The notes under the pieces were generated by a model that saw only the letters and a list, made by a program, of their open reading frames with translations, searched no databases and had not been told where the DNA came from. The position numbers and the translations under genes were made by a program. From NCBI RefSeq assembly GCF_017315945.1, contig NZ_JAFLWI010000002.1, forward strand, positions 1 through 64,000: a stretch of DNA of 64,000 nt. Direction: 5' to 3'. Each line of letters starts with the position of its first letter. Within the stretch, counting starts at the first letter, position 1. Shown here one piece after another: positions 31,719 through 40,564 of this stretch. Source of the DNA: Candidatus Enterococcus courvalinii. Lineage in GTDB: Bacteria > Bacillota > Bacilli > Lactobacillales > Enterococcaceae.

Positions 31719-32009
31719 ATGGAAGCCAAAATAGAAATTCTTACGTTAGGTGAGTTAAAAAAACAACTGAAGGTACTCGAAGAGCTGCCAGAAGTAACAG
31801 ATGAAACAAAAATTTTCTTAGATACTGGTTGGGACAGTATCCAAGAGCTAGCACCAGATGCGCTTGCTGTAGCAAAAGCACAAAAGTTTGTTGTTCATGA
31901 TGAATTGACGAATGAAGCATTTGCGGGCTATGCACTAGAAGAAAAAGCGGAAAAAATGAATGCAGAAGAAGCAACAGAAACAGTAATCGTCATTAAAAAC
32001 CTATATTAA
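31719..32009 (+). CDS. hypothetical acidic protein, 96 residues
   Basis: A small soluble protein, acidic (many Glu), with ILTLGELKKQLKVLEELPE at the start and VIVIKNLY at the end. No signal peptide, membrane segment or known motif is visible. The ATG follows AGGAGGAG. It lies 23 bases before sppA on the same strand with no terminator, so both are probably cotranscribed. The strand, RBS and codon pattern support a real gene; I do not recognise its function. Confidence 0.75.
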   Translation: MEAKIEILTLGELKKQLKVLEELPEVTDETKIFLDTGWDSIQELAPDALAVAKAQKFVVHDELTNEAFAGYALEEKAEKMNAEEATETVIVIKNLY

Positions 32010-32032
32010 AATTGTGAAGTAAGGAGAAAAAG

Positions 32033-33061
32033 ATGAATAAAAAACGATGGATAGCTGTGGCAATTGCTGCGGGCTTGTTAGTGGTTTCGATGGTAGCTTC
32101 AAGTATGACACGACCTGTGAGTGACGAAATCCAGTTGGATAGTTTTAATCGTTTGTTGTATGGGGAAGATGATTTAACAGCAAATGTTCTTGAACCTGGT
32201 GATGAATCCGAACAGATTGTTAAGTTAACTGTTGATGGAACGATTCAAGGTGGAGGGTCTTCTGGTATTTTTGCATCCGAAGGGTATGACCATGACAATT
32301 TTATGAAACAGTTAAAAGAAATTGAAGAAGATGATACGATTAAAGGTGTTTTCTTAGAAGTGAATTCTCCTGGAGGAGGCGTTTATGAAAGTGCTGAGAT
32401 TGCGAAAGAATTAAAGAAAATCCAAAGCGAACGCAAAATTCCTTTGTACGTTAGCATGAGAAGCATGGCTGCAAGTGGTGGATATTACATTTCAGCTAGC
32501 GCAGATAAAATTTATGCGACTGAAGAAACGATCACTGGTTCAATTGGTGTGATCATGTCTGGTTTAAACTATTCCGGTTTATTAGAAAAACTTGGCGTAG
32601 AAGACACGACAGTCAAAAGTGGTGCACTAAAAGATATGGGATCAAGCACTCGTCCGGAAACAGCAGAGGACCAAGCGGTATTACAAGCTTATATTGATAG
32701 TGCTTATGGTCGATTTGTTTCGGTAGTCAGCGAAGGACGCGATATGCCGGAAGCAGAAGTGAAAAAAATCGCTGATGGCCGTATTTATGATGGGGTTCAA
32801 GCGAAGGAAAATGGATTGGTTGACGAATTAGCATTTCCAGATGAAGCACTAGCAGCAATGAGAAAAGACCAGAAACTAGAAGATGCACAGCTGATCGAGT
32901 ACAGTGCTTCTGGCACTGGATTTGCCAATACTTGGTTTGGTTCAAAATTAGCAGAGTTCCAAGGAATCAAGGCTTCAGAAACGAACCAAATTTTATCCGT
33001 TTTAGAAAACCTTGGTACGGCAGAATCTCCTAAAGCGATGTATTACTACGGAGGTGAATAA
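32033..33061 (+). CDS. sppA: SppA, signal peptide peptidase
   Basis: A 342-residue membrane-anchored serine protease. One N-terminal helix (WIAVAIAAGLLVVSMVAS) is followed by a ClpP/crotonase-like domain. Conserved parts include EVNSPGGGVYESAEI (near 110), the nucleophile region MAASGGYYISASADKIYA (near 145), GSIGVI, and the Lys region TVKSGALKDMGS (near 195). In Bacillus SppA degrades signal peptides and helps resist lantibiotics. It is followed one base later by the RDD membrane protein gene. Confidence 0.92.
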   Translation: MNKKRWIAVAIAAGLLVVSMVASSMTRPVSDEIQLDSFNRLLYGEDDLTANVLEPGDESEQIVKLTVDGTIQGGGSSGIFASEGYDHDNFMKQLKEIEEDDTIKGVFLEVNSPGGGVYESAEIAKELKKIQSERKIPLYVSMRSMAASGGYYISASADKIYATEETITGSIGVIMSGLNYSGLLEKLGVEDTTVKSGALKDMGSSTRPETAEDQAVLQAYIDSAYGRFVSVVSEGRDMPEAEVKKIADGRIYDGVQAKENGLVDELAFPDEALAAMRKDQKLEDAQLIEYSASGTGFANTWFGSKLAEFQGIKASETNQILSVLENLGTAESPKAMYYYGGE

Positions 33062-33062
33062 C

Positions 33063-33743
33063 ATGGCAGAAACTCCGGAAAAACAACCGATAAATGAACC
33101 GTCCGAAACAGTAAATGAACCAAAAGTGAATCCACAACCAGCTGTTGGACCAGATCAAGGATTTTCTCAAAAGGTACTGAACTCTTTTCGTAAAGAAGAA
33201 TTGACAGAAGAACAAATCAAAGAAAAGCAAGCGGAATGGCAAGAATATACAGAGAGTCCTCCAGAAAAGAAAAAAATGAATGACTTTCCAACATATTTTT
33301 ACGCTGGATTTTGGATTCGTTTCTTTGCTTTTTTGATTGATTTGCTCTGTATTGGTGCAATTACACGCTTAACTCTTGGCGTGATAAGCAATTTGGGCTG
33401 GATAACAATCAATGATTCCTATCTAAGTGTGTATGGGTTGTTAGGATTAGTGATTTATCTAAGTTATTTTGTTCTCTTGACAAAATTAAATCATGGGCAG
33501 ACGTTAGGAAAAATGATTTTCGGCATTCGGGTCATCAGTTTTGATGAAATGCAATTGAGCTGGTCAACTGTTTTGGTGCGTGAAGCGGCTTGTCGATTTA
33601 TTTTGAAATTTCCTTTACTCTTTATTGGATACATCCCGACGATTTTTAGTCAGAAAAAACAACATTTAGGTGACTACTTCTCAAATACAAGTGTTGTAAC
33701 GGTTAATTTAATCAAAGCATTTAATCAAGAAATAAATGCTTGA
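33063..33743 (+). CDS. RDD-family membrane protein
   Basis: 226 residues from ATG 33063, chosen for GGAGGTG upstream; a longer frame from 33012 overlaps sppA and lacks a site. The first 75 residues are hydrophilic and rich in Pro, Glu and Lys. The RDD domain follows (GFWIRFFAFLIDLLCIGAI, about 78-96) with three to four membrane helices and KLNHGQTLGKMIFGIRV. RDD proteins are poorly understood; some act as transporters. The layout next to sppA resembles other lactic acid bacteria, suggesting a shared envelope role. Confidence 0.82.
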   Translation: MAETPEKQPINEPSETVNEPKVNPQPAVGPDQGFSQKVLNSFRKEELTEEQIKEKQAEWQEYTESPPEKKKMNDFPTYFYAGFWIRFFAFLIDLLCIGAITRLTLGVISNLGWITINDSYLSVYGLLGLVIYLSYFVLLTKLNHGQTLGKMIFGIRVISFDEMQLSWSTVLVREAACRFILKFPLLFIGYIPTIFSQKKQHLGDYFSNTSVVTVNLIKAFNQEINA

Positions 33744-33787
33744 TTTCTAGAATTTGTTATTTTTGTTTGAGAATAGTTAAAAAGAAG

Positions 33788-33822
33788 AAAGGCTAGGACA
33801 AAAAATGTTCTAGTCTTTTTTT
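33788..33822 (+). terminator. terminator of the sppA unit
   Basis: AAAGGCTAGGACA pairs with TGTTCTAGTCTTT (a few mismatches) and is followed by a long T run. The core resembles the GGGAC-type hairpins after tig and clpX. Confidence 0.75.
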
Positions 33823-33946
33823 GATTAGTAGCTGCGATAAAACAGCGAGATAAAAGTATTGCTTTTGAAGATAAAATTAAAAGCTACAGAAAAATCAAAA
33901 AAATTTCTTTGAAAAATTCTTTCTTGCGTGATAATTATAATTTTGA

Positions 33947-33975
33947 TTGTCACGCATTTTTTGTTTTGTTAAAAT
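33947..33975 (+). promoter_or_regulatory. promoter of the TPR gene
   Basis: TTGTCA (33947-33952), 17 bases, TGT-TAAAAT (TAAAAT at 33970-33975). It overlaps a hairpin (TGCGTGA / TCACGCA then Ts, about 33925-33962) that looks like a terminator for upstream transcription. Confidence 0.65.
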
Positions 33976-33997
33976 GGAAAAGGTTAGGAGGAGTGAC

Positions 33998-34933
33998 ATG
34001 GTTGGACCAGTTGATTTTCCAGAGAAATATGAGAATTTAATGCGTGTCGCTCAGCAAGCGCTCGCGCAACAAAATTTGGAAAAAGCAAAAGAATTGTTCA
34101 CCCGCGCGTATGAATTGGAGCCAACGTTTGAAGCAAACAGTTTGCTTGTTTATTGCTTATATGAGTTAGATGAGAAGCAAGAGGCTTTGAGCCAAGCAGT
34201 GATCCATGAAGCGGAATATTTGAAGCAAGAAGAATTTGCCACTTTTTATTTTGATTTACTGATTGGTGCAAAAGATTGGTTGTATGCACGAAAATTAATT
34301 GCAGCTACGAATTTTTCCGATCAATTTGAACATGCAATGATTGAAAAAATCCAGCAAGCAGAAAACTTTTCTGGACAATTAGCGAGGCAAAAAATACGTC
34401 AAACGCATCAAAAATTGGTGAGCATCGCAGAAATGTCGCCAACGGAACAATTAACATTGATTGGTGAGCTCGAGCAATTACCCTATCACGAATTTATCCA
34501 AGTAACAAAAAAAGTATTGATCCGTACAGATATCCATTTATTTGTGCGTGCAAAACTTCTAGAGCTTCTAGTACAAGTTGGAGAAAGCAAACCAGTAGCT
34601 TTTTTGACAATTGATGAGCAACTGATTGAAGTCGTGCCACAAAATTTACCAAAACCAGCCCAACAAAAAAGCTATTGCTGTTTAAGAAACTTAGCCCAAG
34701 CTTATGAAAATCAAGATGCATTGTTGAGTGCAGGATTAAAAGAAGAGTTCATGATGCAAGCGGCAATCACGTATCCAGTTTTTGATACTTATATTGGTGA
34801 AGCTGCAAAGTGGTTTGAGGGAACGATCAATGTATATCAAGAAACAACAGAAACCTGTTTCACTGAAGCAGAAAAAGCAAAGTTTTTAGCAAAACGAGAA
34901 AAAATCTTATATTTGATGCAACAATTTCTTTAA
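33998..34933 (+). CDS. TPR-repeat protein
   Basis: 312 residues from ATG 33998, preceded by AGGAGGAG; an upstream frame from 33947 would cover the promoter. The N-terminus has two to three TPR-like helical pairs (QQALAQQNLEKAKELFTRAYELEPT, about residues 15-40). The rest is helical and soluble, with no catalytic motif. It lies just before tig, and a role in scaffolding or chaperoning is only an inference from TPR content. Confidence 0.72.
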   Translation: MVGPVDFPEKYENLMRVAQQALAQQNLEKAKELFTRAYELEPTFEANSLLVYCLYELDEKQEALSQAVIHEAEYLKQEEFATFYFDLLIGAKDWLYARKLIAATNFSDQFEHAMIEKIQQAENFSGQLARQKIRQTHQKLVSIAEMSPTEQLTLIGELEQLPYHEFIQVTKKVLIRTDIHLFVRAKLLELLVQVGESKPVAFLTIDEQLIEVVPQNLPKPAQQKSYCCLRNLAQAYENQDALLSAGLKEEFMMQAAITYPVFDTYIGEAAKWFEGTINVYQETTETCFTEAEKAKFLAKREKILYLMQQFL

Positions 34934-35003
34934 ACAAGAATGAAAAAACGTCAAAAGAAAGAAAAAAACTAGTGAAAATCAGGGATTCAGGCTATTCAAT
35001 ATG

Positions 35004-35032
35004 TTTACAATTTTAAAGCGTTAGTGTACTAT
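35004..35032 (+). promoter_or_regulatory. tig promoter
   Basis: TTTACA (35004-35009), 17-base spacer, TACTAT (35027-35032), about 60 bases before the ATG. Confidence 0.5.
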
Positions 35033-35095
35033 TTAATGGTATGCATGAAACGCTTTTGATGTATAAAATGAATTTCAAAACTCGGAGGGAAATAA

Positions 35096-36382
35096 ATGAC
35101 TGCAACATTTGAAAAAAAAGGCACAAATGATGGTGTTTTAACATTTACGATTGCGCAACCAGAAATCCAAAAAGGACTAACAGCTGCGTTTAATAAAGTT
35201 AAAGGAAACTTAAACGTTCCTGGTTTCCGTAAAGGAAAAGTTTCTCGTCAAGTCTTCAACCGTATGTACGGAGAAGAAGCTTTGTATGAAGATGCATTGA
35301 ACGCTGTATTGCCAGAAGCTTATGAAGCTGCTGTAAAAGAAGCTGGAATCGATCCAGTATCTCAACCAAAAATCGACGTTGAAAGCATGGAAAAAGGCCA
35401 AGACTGGACAATCACTGCTGAAGTAACAGTGAAACCAGAAGTTAAATTAGGTCAATACAAAGATTTAGTTGTTGAAAAACAAGACCGTGAAGTAACGGAT
35501 GCTGATGTTGATGCACGTCTTAAACAAGAACAAGATGCACAAGCAGAATTAGTTATCAAAGAAGATGAAGCTGCAAAAGACGGCGACACTGTCGTAATCG
35601 ATTTCGAAGGATTCATTGGTGACGAAGCATTCGAAGGCGGAAAAGGGGAAAACTACTCACTTGAATTAGGTTCTGGCTCATTCATTCCAGGATTCGAAGA
35701 ACAATTAGTGGGTCACAAATCAGGCGACAGCTTAGATGTAAACGTGACTTTCCCTGCTGAATACCAAGCAGAAGACTTAGCTGGTAAAGATGCAACATTC
35801 AAAGTAACGGTTCACGAAGTAAAATCAAAAGAAGTTCCTGAACTAGACGATGAATTTGCAAAAGATGTTGATGATGAAGTTTCAACATTAGCAGAATTGA
35901 AAGAAAAAATCCGTAAAGAATTAACAGAAGCTAAAGAAAAAGCTGCTGAAGATGCAAAAGACGAAGCTGCTATTCGTTTAGCTGTTGATAATGCTGAAAT
36001 CGTTGAATTACCACATGTAATGGTTCATGACGAAGTTCACCGTTCAATGGATGAATTCTTAAACAACATGCAACGTCAAGGAATCTCTCCTGAAATGTAC
36101 TACCAATTAACTGGTTCTACAGAAGACGACTTGCATAAACAATTTGAAGGTGAAGCTGACTTGCGTACAAGAACAAATCTTGTAATTGAAGCAATCGCTG
36201 CTGCTGAAAACTTAGAGGCAACAGAAGAAGAAATCACTGCAGAAATCAACGAATTGGCTGAATCTTACAATATGCCAATCGAACAAATCAAACGCGTGTT
36301 GACTGAAGACATGTTAAGCCATGACGTAACAATGAAAAAAGCGATTGATTTGATTACTGGAACTGCAACAGAAGCTAAGTAA
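35096..36382 (+). CDS. tig: trigger factor, ribosome-bound chaperone
   Basis: A 428-residue trigger factor. The ribosome-binding tail has the signature GFRKGKVSR (about residue 43), the FKBP-type prolyl isomerase domain spans about 150-245 ([36 protein letters not shown]), and the C-terminal helical domain ends with [10 protein letters not shown]. It meets nascent chains at the ribosome exit. RBS GGAGGG precedes ATG. It lies upstream of clpX as in many Firmicutes, but each has its own terminator and promoter here. Confidence 0.97.
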   Translation: MTATFEKKGTNDGVLTFTIAQPEIQKGLTAAFNKVKGNLNVPGFRKGKVSRQVFNRMYGEEALYEDALNAVLPEAYEAAVKEAGIDPVSQPKIDVESMEKGQDWTITAEVTVKPEVKLGQYKDLVVEKQDREVTDADVDARLKQEQDAQAELVIKEDEAAKDGDTVVIDFEGFIGDEAFEGGKGENYSLELGSGSFIPGFEEQLVGHKSGDSLDVNVTFPAEYQAEDLAGKDATFKVTVHEVKSKEVPELDDEFAKDVDDEVSTLAELKEKIRKELTEAKEKAAEDAKDEAAIRLAVDNAEIVELPHVMVHDEVHRSMDEFLNNMQRQGISPEMYYQLTGSTEDDLHKQFEGEADLRTRTNLVIEAIAAAENLEATEEEITAEINELAESYNMPIEQIKRVLTEDMLSHDVTMKKAIDLITGTATEAK

Positions 36383-36435
36383 TAATTATAGATGTAACAG
36401 ATTTGATCCATCGGTCAAAAATGTGAAAATTTGCT

Positions 36436-36487
36436 GGAAAGGCTGGGACTTGATTTAGTTTTTTAAATTATGTCCCAGCTTTCCTTT
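36436..36487 (+). terminator. tig terminator, GGGAC-type hairpin
   Basis: GGAAAG(G)CTGGGAC pairs with GTCCCAGCTTTCC (one bulge), followed by TTTTT. The core is similar to the hairpin after clpX, a repeated element in this window. Confidence 0.85.
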
Positions 36488-36546
36488 TTAATAAAAGACG
36501 CAAAAAAAAAGGCTGATTTTCGGTGCTTTTGCTTTTTTTTATTTTA

Positions 36547-36555
36547 TGTTATGAT
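36547..36555 (+). promoter_or_regulatory. clpX promoter, extended -10
   Basis: TGT-TATGAT (TATGAT at 36550-36555). The -35 is weak. A small hairpin (CTTGCA / TGCAAG) follows in the leader just before the ribosome binding site. Confidence 0.5.
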
Positions 36556-36619
36556 AGTTGAAGACTGCAAAGTCGCTGATAGTTTCTTGCATTTTTTTGC
36601 AAGCTAAGGGGTGAAGACC

Positions 36620-37870
36620 ATGTATGATAATCCAAGTGGTAATGAGACCGTACGTTGTTCTTTTTGCGGCAAGACCCAAGAAGAAGTGAAAAAAATCGTA
36701 GCAGGTCCTGGGGTCTACATCTGTAATGAATGTATCGACCTATGTAAAGAAATAATTGACGAAGAATTTTATGAAGAAGCAGTACGTGAGTTCACTGAAG
36801 TACCTAAACCTCAAGAAATTCTTGATGTCTTGAATGATTATGTGATTGGGCAAGATCGTGCAAAACGATCATTAGCAGTTGCAGTTTATAATCACTATAA
36901 ACGTGTCAATCAACAAGCAAGCGAGACTTCAGAAGATGTAGAATTACAAAAAAGTAATATTTGTTTAATTGGTCCAACAGGTTCTGGTAAGACATTCCTT
37001 GCACAGACATTAGCTAAAACATTGAATGTGCCATTTGCTATCGCAGATGCCACAAGTTTAACAGAAGCGGGTTATGTTGGAGAAGATGTTGAAAATATCT
37101 TACTCAAACTATTACAATCAGCTGATTACAATGTTGAGCGCGCTGAAAAAGGAATCATTTACATCGATGAAATTGATAAGATTGCACGCAAAAGTGAGAA
37201 TGTTTCAATTACTCGAGATGTATCTGGTGAAGGTGTCCAACAAGCCTTGTTGAAAATTCTAGAAGGTACAGTTGCGAGCGTACCACCTCAAGGAGGGCGC
37301 AAACATCCGCATCAAGAATTTATCCAAATCGACACGACAAATGTCTTGTTTATCGTCGGTGGTGCGTTTGATGGAATCGAAACGATTGTAAAAAATCGAA
37401 TGGGTGAAAAAACAATTGGTTTTGGTACCAATAATCAAAAAATCTCTGATGAAGAAAGTGTCATGCAGCATATTATCCCAGAAGATTTATTGAAATTTGG
37501 ATTGATTCCAGAATTTATTGGACGTTTACCTGTGATGGCAGCGTTAGAAAAATTAACAACAGCTGATTTAGTTCGTATTTTGACAGAGCCTAAAAATGCG
37601 TTAGTTAAACAATACCAAAAACTTCTTTCTTTAGATGATACTGAATTAGAATTTGAACCAGAGGCACTACAAGCAATTGCCAACAAAGCAATTGAACGTA
37701 ATACCGGCGCGCGTGGCTTGCGTTCAATCATTGAAGAAATCATGATGGACGTGATGTTCGATATTCCTTCAGACGAAACTATCGAGAAAGTGATTATCAC
37801 CAAAGAAGCAGCTGAATTTACGGGTAAGCCGACAATCATTTATAAAGATACAGAGAAAAAAGCTGGATAA
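36620..37870 (+). CDS. clpX: ClpX, ATPase subunit of ClpXP protease
   Basis: 416 residues from ATG 36620 (AAGGGG eight bases upstream; an in-frame GTG at 36611 is too close to that site). The N-terminal zinc domain has CSFCGKTQ and CNECIDLC. The AAA+ core has Walker A GPTGSGKT (about 118), Walker [11 protein letters not shown], the pore loop [10 protein letters not shown], and sensor 2 [10 protein letters not shown]. It unfolds tagged proteins for ClpP. No CtsR operator is evident upstream. A hairpin terminator follows. Confidence 0.97.
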   Translation: MYDNPSGNETVRCSFCGKTQEEVKKIVAGPGVYICNECIDLCKEIIDEEFYEEAVREFTEVPKPQEILDVLNDYVIGQDRAKRSLAVAVYNHYKRVNQQASETSEDVELQKSNICLIGPTGSGKTFLAQTLAKTLNVPFAIADATSLTEAGYVGEDVENILLKLLQSADYNVERAEKGIIYIDEIDKIARKSENVSITRDVSGEGVQQALLKILEGTVASVPPQGGRKHPHQEFIQIDTTNVLFIVGGAFDGIETIVKNRMGEKTIGFGTNNQKISDEESVMQHIIPEDLLKFGLIPEFIGRLPVMAALEKLTTADLVRILTEPKNALVKQYQKLLSLDDTELEFEPEALQAIANKAIERNTGARGLRSIIEEIMMDVMFDIPSDETIEKVIITKEAAEFTGKPTIIYKDTEKKAG

Positions 37871-37877
37871 TGTGAAA

Positions 37878-37920
37878 GAGGTTGGGACATAACTTTCGAG
37901 CTATGTCTCAGCTTTTTTTT
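37878..37920 (+). terminator. clpX terminator, GGGACATAA-type hairpin
   Basis: AGGTTGGGACATAACT pairs with AGCTATGTCTCAGCT (some mismatches) and ends in eight Ts. It runs into the engB leader, so engB may be expressed partly by read-through. Confidence 0.8.
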
Positions 37921-37934
37921 AAAGGAGAGAAATT

Positions 37935-38528
37935 ATGAAAGTTCATCAAGCCGATATCGTCATCAGTGCGGTTGCTCCGAAACAATACCCTGAAACGCAA
38001 TTACCAGAAATTGCGCTAGCAGGGCGATCAAATGTTGGAAAATCTTCCTTTATCAATACACTAATTGATCGAAAAAACTTAGCTAGAACTTCAGGTAAAC
38101 CAGGAAAGACACAAACGCTAAATTTTTATTTGATTGAAGATGCGTTACACTTTGTGGATGTACCTGGATATGGTTATGCGAAAGTTTCGAAAACGGAACG
38201 GGCGAAGTGGGGGAAAATGATTGAGACTTATTTAACAACGCGTGAACAATTACGAGCTGTTGTTTCTTTAGTCGATGTGCGTCACAAGCCCTCGCAAGAA
38301 GATATCCAAATGTATCAATTTTTAAAGTATTATGATATTCCTGTAATTGTAGTGGCAACTAAAGCTGACAAAATTCCAAGAGGGAAATGGAACAAACATG
38401 AGAGTGAAATCAAGAAGGCGCTTGATTTTGACCATAATGACCAATTTATTTTATTTTCTTCCGTAACAAAAAAAGGAAAAGATGAAGCCTGGAAAGCAAT
38501 TGAAGATGCCATCGGCTATCAAGCATAA
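37935..38528 (+). CDS. engB: EngB/YsxC, ribosome-assembly GTPase
   Basis: A 197-residue TRAFAC GTPase. G1 is [10 protein letters not shown] (about 34), G3 [10 protein letters not shown] (about 76), G4 ATKADKI (about 145) and G5 [10 protein letters not shown] (about 176). In Bacillus the homologue helps assemble the 50S subunit. RBS AAAGGAG precedes ATG. It follows clpX closely in the usual Firmicute order clpX-engB. Confidence 0.95.
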   Translation: MKVHQADIVISAVAPKQYPETQLPEIALAGRSNVGKSSFINTLIDRKNLARTSGKPGKTQTLNFYLIEDALHFVDVPGYGYAKVSKTERAKWGKMIETYLTTREQLRAVVSLVDVRHKPSQEDIQMYQFLKYYDIPVIVVATKADKIPRGKWNKHESEIKKALDFDHNDQFILFSSVTKKGKDEAWKAIEDAIGYQA

Positions 38529-38567
38529 AAAGAACCCCCGCAACTGTTAAGTTGTGGGGGTTCTTTT
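38527..38567. terminator. bidirectional terminator after engB
   Basis: AAAAGAACCCCCGCAAC and its near-complement, a G/C-rich 17-bp stem with one mismatch, flanked by A and T runs; it serves engB and the reverse-strand small gene. Confidence 0.9.
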
Positions 38568-38571
38568 CGTT

Positions 38572-38736
38572 CTATTTCTTCGTTTTAGTAGCTTTCTTCG
38601 CTTTATTTGAGTCAGGAGTTTCTGGTTTTAAAAAACGGTTGATATCTTCATTAGAAGCTACTTTTTTCTCTGGATCAACTGCAAATGACTCGAAAAGTTT
38701 GTCGAGATTGTCCGTACGTTCGAATTTTAGTCCCAT
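38572..38736 (-). CDS. small basic protein, SPJ_0845-like
   Basis: A 54-residue reverse-strand gene: MGLKFERTDNLDKLFESFA at the start, FLKPE in the middle and a Lys/Ala/Thr tail (KAKKATKTKK). GAGGTG lies before the ATG and a terminator follows directly, so it is a compact gene. It looks like the small SPJ_0845-type proteins of streptococci and enterococci, whose function is unknown. An extended -10 (TGG-TACACT, about 38755-38763 on this strand) may drive it. Confidence 0.72.
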   Translation of the reverse strand: MGLKFERTDNLDKLFESFAVDPEKKVASNEDINRFLKPETPDSNKAKKATKTKK

Positions 38737-38869
38737 TTCTATCACCTCATTGATAGTGTACCATGTAATTCTTAAAAATCTACTATAATTTATGAAGTCG
38801 AAAAATTTTGGATTTTGACATTTATTAGTTATAATTGGATTATAAAAAGATTTGAAAGAGGTGAGAAAA

Positions 38870-40198
38870 ATGTTTGGCGAAGAAAAACTATTAATGACTA
38901 TTCAGATGAATAACTTAAAGGAACAAGATAAATTACAGGAAATAACTGACTGGAGTATACTGGTCCGTTTATTGATTCAGCCGACATTTTTTCGACCTTT
39001 TCATGGAGCAACTGAATCCTTTCATTTAAAAAAATTCCAATTAGCGTTAGAGTTAGCTGCAGAGAATGAAAAAATCTTTTTCGTCGTGGGAGATGAAGGA
39101 AATGAATGCAGTTTTCATTATGAAAATCAGCAGTTATTGATTAAGAATGTGATCGATCGACAGGTCTTTAATGACAAAGAAACGTTAATTCGTGACTATC
39201 TTCGGATGAAAATGGCGAAGCATGGTGTGTTTGCCTATCTGCGTGCTTACGGTGAATTCTTGGCACATAATACAAAAGAACTTGATCGACGAACATTATT
39301 TGAAACACAAGAAGAAATTGCTGGTCTTCCAAAGATGAAAGGGCAACATGGAGAAGTAATCGTTGATTGTAATCATTTTGCTGGCTATGATTTGTTTTAT
39401 CGTGGCTTGTGTTTCACATCTTGTTGGGAAATGTATTACAGTTCTGCTTATTACAAGGTTATTCCAAGACCAATTTTTCTTGACGTCCAGCAGGTGGAAA
39501 GTATTGCTGAACTAGAAAATCAGGTGCTGAGGATTCAGCTTTACAAAAATCCATTTAACTGGCGGAAAAAAGAAAATCTGCGTTTTCAATCTTACTATCG
39601 TGATCAACTGGGTTTTGATCACTTGGCTTGGGACAATGGTGTAGGCTTACTGAAAGAACCCTTTATTGAATACGCATACACCGATCGAGTAATCCAATCT
39701 GTTCAGTATCAAAATCAAAATATGCAACCTGTACCTAAAAAAGCAGCAACTTTTTTTGTTACAAGAAGTTATGATATCGAACAAAATCAGTATCGTGAAC
39801 GTCGCGTAAAAGGAGCTTTAAATGCTCAAGCTTATTTTCCTTGGGTCGATGAAAATCGCGCACAAATGATGTGTTATAAAGTGATTGATCCGACTGTCGC
39901 AATGGACGAAGGAATTCAAGCGTATTGTTATTACATTCGGGAATATTTAGAAGTAGAAGTCCAAGATGAAAAGTATCAAGATTTTCAAGTTGTTTTGAGA
40001 TTGTATATTCCGCCAGAAGCTTTAGCAAATTTACCAATTGCTGAGATGAAGAAGCAATTAGCAGATGTCAAAATAAGTCGGCAAAAAAAGAAAAAAGGAA
40101 CAATCTTCTTTGACTTAAAAAAAGGAGACAATCATTTAAGAGTCGTTTTCTTGGATTATCGTAAATTAGAAGCATTAACAACTATACAGAGAGCATGA
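38870..40198 (+). CDS. hypothetical protein, 442 residues
   Basis: Start ATG 38870 is set by AGAGGTGAG at good spacing; a TTG upstream at 38852 is unlikely. The protein is soluble, without signal or membrane segments, rich in aromatic residues (HFAGYDLFYRGLCFTSCWEMYY; AYCYYIREYL) and ends with a Lys-rich stretch and VVFLDYRKLEAL. No known catalytic motif is seen. It is followed after ten bases by a small membrane protein gene with which it is probably cotranscribed. I do not recognise a family. Confidence 0.75.
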   Translation: MFGEEKLLMTIQMNNLKEQDKLQEITDWSILVRLLIQPTFFRPFHGATESFHLKKFQLALELAAENEKIFFVVGDEGNECSFHYENQQLLIKNVIDRQVFNDKETLIRDYLRMKMAKHGVFAYLRAYGEFLAHNTKELDRRTLFETQEEIAGLPKMKGQHGEVIVDCNHFAGYDLFYRGLCFTSCWEMYYSSAYYKVIPRPIFLDVQQVESIAELENQVLRIQLYKNPFNWRKKENLRFQSYYRDQLGFDHLAWDNGVGLLKEPFIEYAYTDRVIQSVQYQNQNMQPVPKKAATFFVTRSYDIEQNQYRERRVKGALNAQAYFPWVDENRAQMMCYKVIDPTVAMDEGIQAYCYYIREYLEVEVQDEKYQDFQVVLRLYIPPEALANLPIAEMKKQLADVKISRQKKKKGTIFFDLKKGDNHLRVVFLDYRKLEALTTIQRA

Positions 40199-40208
40199 GG
40201 TGGAGAAA

Positions 40209-40397
40209 ATGGATAAAAAATTATATTATCGTGTGATGGGACCGACAGTTGTTTTAGCCGCATTAGTTTTATTTATCCCGAATTTTTCGATTCGTTCATT
40301 GGTTGGTTTTTTGATTATGTTTTCTGGTTTGGGAACTTACTATCGACTGTCACGGAAAGTAAAAGTACAACCGATTTATATCAAGAAAGAGAAATAA
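40209..40397 (+). CDS. small membrane protein, 62 residues
   Basis: The ATG at 40209 follows GAGGTGGAG; an in-frame GTG at 40200 overlaps the ribosome binding site. The chain has two hydrophobic segments (VMGPTVVLAALVLFI; SLVGFLIMFSGLGTYY) and a basic C-terminus (KVKVQPIYIKKEK), so both ends probably face the cytoplasm. It shares the transcript of the 442-residue protein and ends at a terminator. Function unknown. Confidence 0.65.
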   Translation: MDKKLYYRVMGPTVVLAALVLFIPNFSIRSLVGFLIMFSGLGTYYRLSRKVKVQPIYIKKEK

Positions 40398-40411
40398 AGA
40401 ATAGCAATTTT

Positions 40412-40445
40412 AAGAGAGACATCATTAAGATGACTCTCTTTTTTT
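40412..40445 (+). terminator. terminator before the fructose operon
   Basis: AAGAGAG-CATC pairs with GATG-CTCTCTT around ATTAA, followed by a T run. Confidence 0.8.
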
Positions 40446-40470
40446 GGTTTTTCAAAAATATTTCATCCGT

Positions 40471-40510
40471 TGAACGTTTTAGAATTTTGTTGAATGTTTT
40501 TGGATGTTTT
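40471..40510 (+). promoter_or_regulatory. phased 10-bp repeats, probable FruR operator
   Basis: TGAACGTTTT (40471), AGAATTTTGT (40481, degenerate), TGAATGTTTT (40491) and TGGATGTTTT (40501) follow each other at exact 10-base steps, so all face the same side of the helix. They end three bases before the -35 of fruR. DeoR-family repressors often bind such tandem repeats, so FruR is the likely ligand; this is inference. Confidence 0.5.
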
Positions 40511-40513
40511 GTG

Positions 40514-40542
40514 TTGCAAGCCAATAATTAATATGTTACTAT
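40514..40542 (+). promoter_or_regulatory. fruR-fruK-fruA promoter
   Basis: TTGCAA (40514-40519), 17 bases, TGT-TACTAT (TACTAT at 40537-40542). The -10 ends 22 bases before the fruR ATG. Confidence 0.75.
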
Positions 40543-40564
40543 TTGTCGTGAGGAGGTTGTGGAA

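Noticed and set aside
33012-33062. N-terminal extension of the RDD protein into sppA
   Set aside because: It overlaps the sppA end in another frame; GGAGGTG directly precedes ATG 33063.
33947-33997. 17-codon N-terminal extension of the TPR protein
   Set aside because: It would overlap the promoter and lacks an RBS, whereas ATG 33998 has AGGAGGAG.
36400-36436. Possible CtsR operator (GGTCAAA) near clpX
   Set aside because: Only one half matches; the second heptamer has about four of seven bases, it lies before the tig terminator, and it is far from the clpX promoter.
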